Shown here piece after piece: positions 1 through 5,052 of a DNA stretch of 5,878 nucleotides. The stretch is taken from NCBI GenBank assembly GCA_025450555.1, contig JANWHF010000101.1, forward strand, positions 1 through 5,878, in the 5' to 3' direction. Origin of the DNA: Tepidisphaeraceae bacterium. GTDB lineage: Bacteria; Planctomycetota; Phycisphaerae; Tepidisphaerales; Tepidisphaeraceae. Made by a program: the position numbers and the translations under genes. The stretch's first letter is position 1. Each line of letters opens with the position of its first letter. Under the pieces are notes generated by a model, which saw nothing but the letters and a program-made list of their open reading frames with translations, ran no database searches and had not been told where the DNA came from.

Positions 1-1448
1 CCGGCTCGGGAACGGTTGGCTTAGGCGGAATCTTCGTCGACGGACGAGTCGGTTCGATTAGCGGAAACGGCGCCAATATCCGCGGCAATATCATTACCGG
101 TCAGGGAGTCGATTCCGTGACGCTCCACAACGGATCCATCATTAACGCCGATTTTGCCTCGACTGGCGCTGGCAATCAGGACCTGTTCATCGAGATTCCG
201 GTAGCGAGGATCGTCATTGGCACGACCGGTGCGCAGAATAACACGATTCTCGACTGGGGCAGCATTACCATTAATGGAAATGGTGGGATCATCGGCCTGG
301 AAATGGGAGCCGATCATATTGGATCGATCAGCGTGAATGGCGGGTTTGGCATCTTCGACAGCCGCATCGATAATCAGGCTGACGGCAGCATCAACTCGAT
401 TAAGGCCGACGGATACGGTCTGCGTAACGATTCTATTGCTGTCGGGATTTCAGTCGGATCGATCAATGCGACGCAAAATGGGCAGCAGATTCCGACGAGC
501 AATTTTTCGCCCGATGTGCGGCAGAGCGAAACCTCGACTTGGGATAATAACTTTGGATTTGCTCCCAACTTCCTGACCGATATCGACACGTATCTGGGAA
601 CCAACGCCGCCAATCCGACCAGTTCCGAAACTGACGGCGGGATCATCGAAAACACTACGATTGTCGGTGAGCGCGATTTGGTTTCGATCCGGGCATTTTC
701 CTTCCGGACCAGCTCCAACGTAAATACGGTGCCTTCGACAGTGACCTTAGCAAACGGTTTTGCCGACGTTATCAACTTCGGTAACAGCATCGGTACGATG
801 ACCAGCGTCGGCGTTGTGGACGGTCTTTCAGTCATCACGGGCACCATCAAGAAGCTTCAGTTCGGCAGCGACGTGTCTCGCCTGGACATGGAGCTGTCGG
901 GCAAAATCAACACGCTGAACATCAACGGTAACCTCGACAATGGTTCGCTCATTTTTGCCAAGGGACGCAATGGCAACATTGGGACGGTACACGTGAAGGG
1001 CAATCTGGATGGAACCATCAAGGCCCAGAAGAAGATCGGCACGCTGATGGTCGGCGGAAACCTCACCGGCACCGTCGATGCCGCCAACATCACCAAAATC
1101 CAGGCGGGCTCGCTTAACACCGGCAACCTGACGATCGATGGCAACGTTCAGAACCTGATTTCCCTCGGAGACCTCGGTACGACAGGCCAGTCAATCCTGA
1201 TACATGGCAGCGTCGGGAAGATCCAGGTGGCCGGGAACATGAACACCTCGACGACCGTCCAAGGCAACCTCAAGATGCTCAAGGTCGGCGGGTCGATTAC
1301 CTCGGGCACGAATGTCACCGTGACCAACACGCTGACGGCGTTGCTTGTGAACGGCGATGTTCAGCCCAATTCGACTGTGAAAGCCCACCTGATCAAGAAC
1401 AAGAAGATCAAGGGCCAGACGCTGGGCAGCATCATTACGGGAGCCTAG
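1..1448 (+). CDS. Large Gly/Asn-rich beta-helix-like surface or secreted protein, C-terminal part (5' partial)
   Basis: The frame is open from base 3, the first complete codon, to a TAG at 1446-1448, so the gene begins left of the window. The GTG at 117 is internal and should not be taken as the start. About 481 residues are visible. They are dominated by Gly, Asn, Ser, Thr, Ile and Val in short alternating strands, with motifs such as GSI, GNL and IGT recurring, as expected for a right-handed parallel beta-helix. The last ~180 residues (900-1445) form regular ~20-residue coils. A less regular, more polar stretch lies around 465-660 (QQIPTSNFSP, LGTNAANPTS). No kinase, protease or other catalytic motif is visible, and the C-terminus (GSIITGA) has no PEP-CTERM signal or autotransporter barrel. 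Long proteins of this style are common in planctomycetes, so an exported structural or adhesive role is likely, but this is inference. A terminator follows at 1477-1510. Confidence 0.85.
   Translation, partial: GSGTVGLGGIFVDGRVGSISGNGANIRGNIITGQGVDSVTLHNGSIINADFASTGAGNQDLFIEIPVARIVIGTTGAQNNTILDWGSITINGNGGIIGLEMGADHIGSISVNGGFGIFDSRIDNQADGSINSIKADGYGLRNDSIAVGISVGSINATQNGQQIPTSNFSPDVRQSETSTWDNNFGFAPNFLTDIDTYLGTNAANPTSSETDGGIIENTTIVGERDLVSIRAFSFRTSSNVNTVPSTVTLANGFADVINFGNSIGTMTSVGVVDGLSVITGTIKKLQFGSDVSRLDMELSGKINTLNINGNLDNGSLIFAKGRNGNIGTVHVKGNLDGTIKAQKKIGTLMVGGNLTGTVDAANITKIQAGSLNTGNLTIDGNVQNLISLGDLGTTGQSILIHGSVGKIQVAGNMNTSTTVQGNLKMLKVGGSITSGTNVTVTNTLTALLVNGDVQPNSTVKAHLIKNKKIKGQTLGSIITGA
900..1445 (+). 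repeat. Protein-level tandem repeats of about 20 residues (beta-helix coils)
   Basis: Successive segments share the pattern [small]-I-x-x-L-x-V-x-G-N/S-[hydrophobic]-x-G-[T/S]-[V/I]. Examples are GKINTLNINGNL, NIGTVHVKGNLDGTI, KKIGTLMVGGNLTGTV, SVGKIQVAGNM, NLKMLKVGGSI and TLTALLVNGDV. Each pair of short strands joined by a Gly/Asn turn fits one coil of a beta-helix. The repeats are clear in protein but diverged in DNA: phrases such as 'ggcaacctc' and 'gtcggcgg' recur, but there are no long identical tracts, so they are old repeats and not recent duplications. Confidence 0.6.
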
Positions 1449-1476
1449 AAGGTCTGTTTGACAAAGTGGATCGTGC

Positions 1477-1510
1477 AGCGGAGCGCTCAATGAGCGCTCC
1501 GCTTTGCTTT
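1477..1510 (+). terminator. Rho-independent terminator after the beta-helix gene
   Basis: A perfect inverted repeat of 12 bp (arms 1477-1488 and 1492-1503, AGCGGAGCGCTC and its complement) surrounds a 3-nt loop (AAT). It is followed by the interrupted T-rich tail TTGCTTT. It begins 28 bp after the stop codon at 1448. The minus-strand side has no T tract, so it should act on plus-strand transcription. It separates the beta-helix gene from the next one. Confidence 0.8.
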
Positions 1511-1547
1511 ATCCTGCAACTTGCCGGACGTGGCAGCGTATTGAAAG

Positions 1548-2957
1548 ATGATGTTTTCAGAAGTAACGAAGCAGACTCGACTCCGGATGCAGCCACCATT
1601 GGCGCGGCGATTTCAGAGTAAGCTTAGCTTTGGTGCAGCGATCTGTATCTTCCTGAGCGTAGCAGCTGCAGGACACGCGGCCACGCCTCCTACAACAAGG
1701 CCGGCAACGCAGCCGTCCTCCATCCAATCAACTCATCCGAATGCCACGGAACTGACTCCGGCAGTTCAGCAGAAGCTTTTGGCCGATCTGGCCAGCGATA
1801 CATGGGCCGTGCGCCAGCGGGCGCAGGAAAGCATAGTCCAATTAGGGCCCGCCGCCCTTCCGATGATTCAGACCGCACTGACCAAGGAGAATGATGCCGA
1901 AGTGCGCGGCGCGTTGACCACGGCGCGTGACCGGATCAATCGCGATCGGATTCTCGGCCCCTCCTACATCACAATTCATCTGAAGAACGCATCGCCGAAG
2001 GAAGTATTCGAGCAGCTCAATCGGCAATGCTTCGCGGATCTCAAGGTGTTTCCAGAGAATCTCTGGGAGCAGCAGAAATGGCCGGCGGTGACCGTGGACA
2101 TCGAACATGAGCCATTCTGGAAAGCGCTCAATCAGATTGCCGCCAGCACCGGCGTGACCTTGAACCATTATGGTGAAGGCCTCCGGCTGATGCGCGGCGC
2201 GGGGTTCTCGGCAATGGGACCTTCGATGGTCGAAGGACCGTTTCTTGTGCTGGCGACCAGGATCAATCATTCGCAGAGCGTCGCTCTGGCGAACAATGCG
2301 GTTCGATCTGACTTTTCCATTCAACTGGCGATTTATGCGGAGCCGAAGTTGAAGGTCCTGGAAGCATCAACAGTAAGTCTATCGCAGGCCACCGATGACC
2401 GCGGCAATTCATTGCTGCCGGACGTCGCGCAGACCCGCAGCGTGTATGGGGTCGGGACCAATGCATGGAACATGACAGCTCCCATGCGATATCCCGCCCA
2501 TCCGGGAACCCACATCGCGCATCTCAAGGGTGAAGCGAATTTCATCGTCGAAACCGCAAGCCAACGACTGGAGATTGCCAACATTCTTTCCGCCCATGAT
2601 GAGACCAGGACGATCGGCGGACTGTCAATCACGCTTCATGAAATCAAGAAAAGCGGGAATGGATACGAGGTAAGTATTTCAACATCCCACCCGGCCGGCG
2701 GCGGTCAATGGGAATCCATGCAGCAGAGCATCTACCATCAGATGAAAATCTACGATTCGACGGGACAGGCGTTCGAATACCAGGGCATGAGCAGCCGCAC
2801 GAGCAATACAGGCACAGAAATGACGCTTACCCTCGCGCCACTGGCGAGCCCCGATGGCCATGAGTCGAAGGCTCCGTCCAAACTGATATGGGAAATCCCC
2901 ACCTCCACCACGCCGGTTTCGGTGCCCTTTGAGTTTGCAAATCTGGCGATGCCGTAA
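1548..2957 (+). CDS. Secreted HEAT-repeat / STN-like domain protein of unknown function
   Basis: 469 residues. The N-terminus has a basic stretch (R11, R13, R20, R21, K25), a hydrophobic core (about 27-41) and a plausible signal peptidase I site after AGHA (residue 44), so the protein is probably exported. A Pro/Thr/Ser/Gln linker (45-70) follows. Residues 72-130 look like one or two HEAT-type helical pairs (DTWAVRQRAQESIVQLGPAA, then AEVRGALTTARDRI). Residues 140-215 contain two beta-alpha-beta units (ITIHLKNASPKEVFEQL and VTVDIEHEPFWKALNQIA ending STGVTL) resembling the STN/secretin N-domain fold. The remainder is beta-rich, with AEPKLKVLEAS, a DDRGNSLLP motif (283-291) and a C-terminal VPFEFANLAMP. 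Proteins of this build occur in planctomycetes and lack a proven role; a periplasmic or surface binding function is only a guess. ATGs at 1548 and 1551 are adjacent with no good Shine-Dalgarno. Met14 (1587) would give a more ordinary signal peptide and may be the true start. Confidence 0.85.
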   Translation: MMFSEVTKQTRLRMQPPLARRFQSKLSFGAAICIFLSVAAAGHAATPPTTRPATQPSSIQSTHPNATELTPAVQQKLLADLASDTWAVRQRAQESIVQLGPAALPMIQTALTKENDAEVRGALTTARDRINRDRILGPSYITIHLKNASPKEVFEQLNRQCFADLKVFPENLWEQQKWPAVTVDIEHEPFWKALNQIAASTGVTLNHYGEGLRLMRGAGFSAMGPSMVEGPFLVLATRINHSQSVALANNAVRSDFSIQLAIYAEPKLKVLEASTVSLSQATDDRGNSLLPDVAQTRSVYGVGTNAWNMTAPMRYPAHPGTHIAHLKGEANFIVETASQRLEIANILSAHDETRTIGGLSITLHEIKKSGNGYEVSISTSHPAGGGQWESMQQSIYHQMKIYDSTGQAFEYQGMSSRTSNTGTEMTLTLAPLASPDGHESKAPSKLIWEIPTSTTPVSVPFEFANLAMP

Positions 2958-2984
2958 TGCTTGACAAAGACTCGAAACGGGCTG

Positions 2985-3200
2985 CTATTCGAAGCTGGGA
3001 ATGACCGGAGCTTCAATCGGCTCGACAACTTCATCATGTCCCGCGTTTCCGAGCTGGCTTAGTTGCGCGATGCAACTTCGAATTCGGACATCGAATTCTT
3101 CCCGCTGGATCGGCGAACATTCCTGGCGATCGGTCCGGTAGTTCTCCAATTGCGCAAGAAGAAATCTCCGCCGCGATTTCTCATCTTTGCCCTGGCGCAT
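2985..3200 (-). CDS. Small charged helical protein, 71 aa, unknown function
   Basis: I do not recognise the family. The case for a real gene is its start: the ATG at 3200 is the first start codon in a frame whose previous stop lies just upstream (3219-3221). It is preceded by GGAGG (3207-3211) with a 6-nt spacer, the same arrangement as the cold-shock gene upstream. The protein is polar and strongly charged. A Lys/Arg/Asp/Glu-rich first helix (about residues 5-27, KDEKSRRRFLLAQLENYRTD) and a second helix (31-50, IQREEFDVRIRSCIAQLSQL) flank a Cys-Ser-Pro turn, suggesting a helical hairpin. It ends in an acidic, Pro-containing tail. There are two Cys (28, 43), no CxxC pair, no signal peptide and no membrane segment, so it is likely cytoplasmic. 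It lies 143 bp downstream of the cold-shock gene on the same strand and could share its transcript. Its end is 27 bp from the end of the convergent plus-strand gene. Confidence 0.6.
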   Translation of the reverse strand: MRQGKDEKSRRRFLLAQLENYRTDRQECSPIQREEFDVRIRSCIAQLSQLGNAGHDEVVEPIEAPVIPSFE

Positions 3201-3206
3201 GCGATG

Positions 3207-3211
3207 CCTCC
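3207..3211 (-). promoter_or_regulatory. Shine-Dalgarno site of the 71-aa gene
   Basis: The minus strand reads GGAGG, then CATCGC, then ATG. This consensus core with 6-nt spacing fixes the start at 3200 and is the main reason to call this small frame a gene. Confidence 0.65.
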
Positions 3212-3305
3212 ACCACCATCAACAACTGATAGCTTCGAAGTTTCGCTCGAAAGTGGAGGCGCGGAATTCTCGCTGATCGAATTTGTGCTGCCAGGCGATG
3301 AGACG

Positions 3306-3323
3306 AACTGAATCCGTTCAGTT
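3306..3323 (-). terminator. Weak hairpin downstream of the cold-shock gene
   Basis: A 7-bp perfect stem (AACTGAA / TTCAGTT) with a 4-nt loop begins 20 bp past the cold-shock stop codon. There is no T tract on either strand. It could be a weak terminator or an mRNA 3'-end stabiliser, or be chance. Leaky termination here would allow read-through into the 71-aa gene. Confidence 0.25.
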
Positions 3324-3343
3324 TCACGTCGAGAGTCAATGAA

Positions 3344-3562
3344 TCAGGCGCGTGCCGGGACGGCAACTCGCTTGACTTGCTTGGCGGAAAGTCCCTTGGC
3401 GCCCTGCAGTACTTCGTATTCCACCATCTCGCCGTCTTTGAGCGAGCGGAAGCCGTCGCCCTCGATGACGCTGAAGTGAACGAACACGTCCTGTCCGTCC
3501 GGTCCGACGATAAACCCAAAGCCTTTTTTCGAATCGAACCACTTTACGGGACCACTAATCAT
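3344..3562 (-). CDS. Cold-shock protein (CspA family)
   Basis: 72 residues forming a single cold-shock domain, close to the usual 65-75 aa. The family signature is complete: KWFDSKKGFGFI (7-18), with RNP1 as KGFGFI (13-18) and RNP2 as VFVHF (26-30), plus the conserved W8, F15, F17, F27, H29 and F30 that stack on bases of single-stranded RNA or DNA. The C-terminal strand region (GEMVEYEVLQGAKGLSAKQVKRV) also follows the family. Such proteins bind single-stranded nucleic acid in the cytoplasm and melt mRNA structure. Not all members are cold-induced, so the paralogue letter cannot be given. The ATG at 3562 is preceded by GGAGG with a 6-nt spacer. It is divergent from the response regulator gene across a 277-bp gap. 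Confidence 0.97.
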   Translation of the reverse strand: MISGPVKWFDSKKGFGFIVGPDGQDVFVHFSVIEGDGFRSLKDGEMVEYEVLQGAKGLSAKQVKRVAVPARA

Positions 3563-3717
3563 GGTCAGCCTCCGAACAGAAATGCGGGCGGTGACGCCCT
3601 TTTCTCCGGCGGCCGTCTGCAGAAGTGCATTGGCAATTCATGCCGCCTGAGGCCGGCAAATTTATCCGATCTGATGCCTGGAATCCAGCAAATTTCTTCC
3701 GGCATGAAATCTGTCAA
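3563..3717 (-). promoter_or_regulatory. Probable long structured 5' leader and promoter region of the cold-shock gene
   Basis: A perfect -35-like TTGACA lies on the minus strand at 3712-3717, but the matching -10 position (about 3689-3695, AAATTT-like) is poor. If used, it gives a leader of roughly 120 nt. Between it and the start are a small hairpin GGGCG-TCAC-CGCCC (3586-3599) just upstream of the Shine-Dalgarno GGAGG (3569-3573), and a possible longer-range 6-bp pairing GGCGGC/GCCGCC (3608-3613 with 3642-3647). Long leaders that refold with temperature are known for cspA-type genes; that this one does so is inference. Confidence 0.35.
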
Positions 3718-3776
3718 TCTAATTTAACAAACCGTGATCAAACTTTTTCGCTAGAATCTGATAAGGGAATTGGCCA

Positions 3777-3806
3777 TTGAGCTTCCGCTGGCCCAAAGCA
3801 TATACT
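3777..3806 (+). promoter_or_regulatory. Sigma70-type promoter of the response regulator gene
   Basis: TTGAGC (3777-3782) and TATACT (3801-3806) are separated by 18 bp. They match the -35 and -10 consensus at 4/6 and 5/6 positions. The predicted transcription start, near 3813, leaves a short leader of about 27 nt. That leader contains TGAGGA (3825-3830), a moderate Shine-Dalgarno 9 nt before the ATG. Confidence 0.5.
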
Positions 3807-3839
3807 CCTGGCTTACCTAGAAATTGAGGAATTTGTGTA

Positions 3840-4265
3840 ATGGTTGTTTCCGATTCCACGTCTGCGGCCAGCGACGTCGCGACCCAAAGCAGGATCCTCA
3901 TCGTTGACGATAACCATGGGGTGGCAAAGGCTTTATCGCGCCTTCTGACCGATGCAAACTTCGCCACTCAGGTGTCGTTTTGCGGCAGTGATGCCATCGC
4001 TTACCTTGAAGATCATGCGATCGACGGAGCGGTCGTTGATGTCCATCTGCCGGACATGAACGGCTTGGTCCTGACACAGGCGATTCGGCAACGGCTGGGG
4101 CCGGACAAACCGATCGTCGTACTCAGCGGCGACACCTCGATGGAAGTCCTCAACAGCCTCCGGCACGTGGGAGCGACTTACTTTTTCAGCAAGCCGGTGA
4201 ACGCGAATCAGCTCCTGGATCGCTTCAAGGGATGGTTTGGCGGATCTGCCGACGCCTCACATTGA
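3840..4265 (+). CDS. Single-domain response regulator (CheY-like receiver)
   Basis: 141 residues. After a Ser/Ala/Thr-rich N-terminal tail (1-17), one receiver domain fills the rest. The beta1 strand RILIVDD carries the acidic Mg2+ pocket (D23, D24). The phospho-acceptor is D67 in VVDVHLPDMNG. The conserved Ser/Thr is S96 (VVLSGD), the switch aromatic is probably F115, and the invariant Lys-Pro is K118-P119. All residues needed for phosphorylation are present. There is no DNA-binding, GGDEF, HD or other output domain: the protein stops about 20 residues after K118-P119. It must therefore act by protein-protein contact, as in CheY-like or phosphorelay (Spo0F-like) proteins. No histidine kinase lies nearby, so the partner is unknown. 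Its stop codon overlaps the convergent carbonic anhydrase-like gene by 9 bp, and no terminator follows it directly. Confidence 0.95.
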   Translation: MVVSDSTSAASDVATQSRILIVDDNHGVAKALSRLLTDANFATQVSFCGSDAIAYLEDHAIDGAVVDVHLPDMNGLVLTQAIRQRLGPDKPIVVLSGDTSMEVLNSLRHVGATYFFSKPVNANQLLDRFKGWFGGSADASH

Positions 4266-4775
4266 ACCGGCGCTATCCTGGATGTCCCCGCGCACGTGTC
4301 GCTCGGCCAGCGCGACGTAGTGCGGCACCAGCCATTTCATGTATTTCAATTCTTCGCCGCGCAACGCGCGAACGATCTTTCCCGGCACGCCCATCACGAC
4401 GCTTCGATCCGGCACCTCCATGCCCGGCGGCACCACCGCGCCGGCAGCGATGAGACATTCGCTTCCGATGCGCGTTCGACCGAGCACGATCGCGCCGATG
4501 CCGATCAGGCTTCCGCGCCCGACAAACGTTCCATGAACGACTGCGCGATGGCCGATCGTCACATCATCTTCGATGATGTTCGGCACGCCGCTGTCGCAAT
4601 GAATCACCGTGCCGTCCTGCACGTTGACGCGCTGCCCGATCGTGATCGGCGCGACGTCGCCGCGCACAACGGCGTTGAACCAGAAGCTCGAGAGCGCGCC
4701 GATGGAGAGCTCGCCGGTGAGCGTGCAGTTATGCGCGACGAAATAGTTGCCGGCGGTTTTTCGGAAGAGCTGCAT
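4257..4775 (-). CDS. Gamma-class carbonic anhydrase family protein (left-handed beta-helix)
   Basis: 172 residues from the ATG at 4775, the usual size for this family (about 170-180). It is built of hexapeptide repeats (e.g. ITIGQRVNVQDG, VTIGHRAVVHG, SLIGIGAIVLG, CLIAAGAVVPPG), followed by a C-terminal helix (EELKYMKWLVPHYVALAERH). Matching the Methanosarcina Cam pattern, three zinc-binding histidines are present (H59, H76, H81), with R38 and D40 (VVRGD) and Q53-D54 (NVQDG). Family members are trimeric cytoplasmic proteins; some are carbonic anhydrases, others (PaaY/YrdA-like) have thioesterase or unknown activity. Activity here is not proven, as the acidic loop of Cam is absent. The frame stays open far upstream (to 5174), but that extension overlaps the UbiD gene in antisense and has no family similarity. 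No Shine-Dalgarno supports the ATG at 4775; GTG at 4850 or ATG at 4913 are possible alternatives. Confidence 0.93.
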   Translation of the reverse strand: MQLFRKTAGNYFVAHNCTLTGELSIGALSSFWFNAVVRGDVAPITIGQRVNVQDGTVIHCDSGVPNIIEDDVTIGHRAVVHGTFVGRGSLIGIGAIVLGRTRIGSECLIAAGAVVPPGMEVPDRSVVMGVPGKIVRALRGEELKYMKWLVPHYVALAERHVRGDIQDSAGSM

Positions 4776-4903
4776 GAAGGAGAATCTTTTGCGCCGCCGC
4801 GCGACCGTCAAGCGTTGCTGCAATCCGAGCGACGCCAAATGATGCGACACTTCACCGCGCGAGCGGCGTAAAAAAATTTTCGTGATGTGCAGGCGTACGG
4901 GAG

Positions 4904-4933
4904 TTGTAATCATGCCGCACCATTGCGTATCAT
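4904..4933 (+). promoter_or_regulatory. Possible sigma70-type promoter for ubiD
   Basis: TTGTAA (4904-4909) and TATCAT (4928-4933) are separated by 18 bp, each matching consensus at 4/6. Transcription would start near 4940, about 110 nt before the ubiD ATG and just ahead of the terminator hairpin at 4962-5005. The match is moderate and could be chance. Confidence 0.35.
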
Positions 4934-4961
4934 CTTGCACACGAAACGAAATTCTTTTTTG

Positions 4962-5005
4962 AACGGACCGAAGGTGGTGGCTCCCCTCCGGTCCGTTTCT
5001 TTTTT
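4962..5005 (+). terminator. Strong intrinsic terminator / possible attenuator in the ubiD leader
   Basis: Nine perfect base pairs (AACGGACCG, 4962-4970, with CGGTCCGTT, 4989-4997) are followed inward by one mismatch and three more pairs (4972-4974 with 4985-4987). The loop is about 10 nt. A T-rich tail (TCTTTTTT) ends at 5005. The minus-strand side ends in A's, not T's, so it acts on plus-strand transcription. It stands 48 bp upstream of the ubiD start, with no plus-strand gene between it and the response regulator that ends 700 bp before. It could end read-through from that regulator or control entry into ubiD. Confidence 0.75.
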
Positions 5006-5052
5006 CTCCCGCGTTTGTGTTGCCATCTGCCCGCCCGTAGGATCGCGCCACC

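Larger units (their letters stand above)
4776..5052. other. 277-bp divergent intergenic region between the carbonic anhydrase-like gene and ubiD
   Basis: On the plus strand it holds the possible promoter (4904-4933) and the terminator hairpin (4962-5005). On the minus strand I see no convincing promoter for the carbonic anhydrase-like gene; a TTGACG ends too close to its ATG. Bases 4943-4948 (GAAACG) are complementary to 4994-4999 (CGTTTC), part of the terminator's right arm and tail, so a competing fold is possible. No small gene is supported. Confidence 0.5.

Noticed and set aside
374..850. Minus-strand frame inside the beta-helix gene
   Set aside because: It is antisense to a clear repetitive coding frame and has no ribosome binding site or recognisable domain.
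900..1445. Recent tandem DNA duplication or CRISPR-like array
   Set aside because: Similarity is at protein level only; spacing and sequence vary in DNA and there are no identical direct repeats separated by unique spacers.
2961..2991. TTGACA at 2961-2966 as a promoter -35 box
   Set aside because: No acceptable -10 box lies 16-18 bp downstream, and no plus-strand gene follows it.
3063..3311. Plus-strand frame of 82 codons overlapping the 71-aa gene
   Set aside because: It starts at TTG without a Shine-Dalgarno and its composition is not protein-like, while the opposite strand has a strong ribosome binding site and a helical product.
4296..4871. Plus-strand frame of 191 codons opposite the carbonic anhydrase-like gene
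   Set aside because: Its composition is very rich in His, Arg, Ala and Asp, with no domain; it is the shadow of the hexapeptide-repeat gene.
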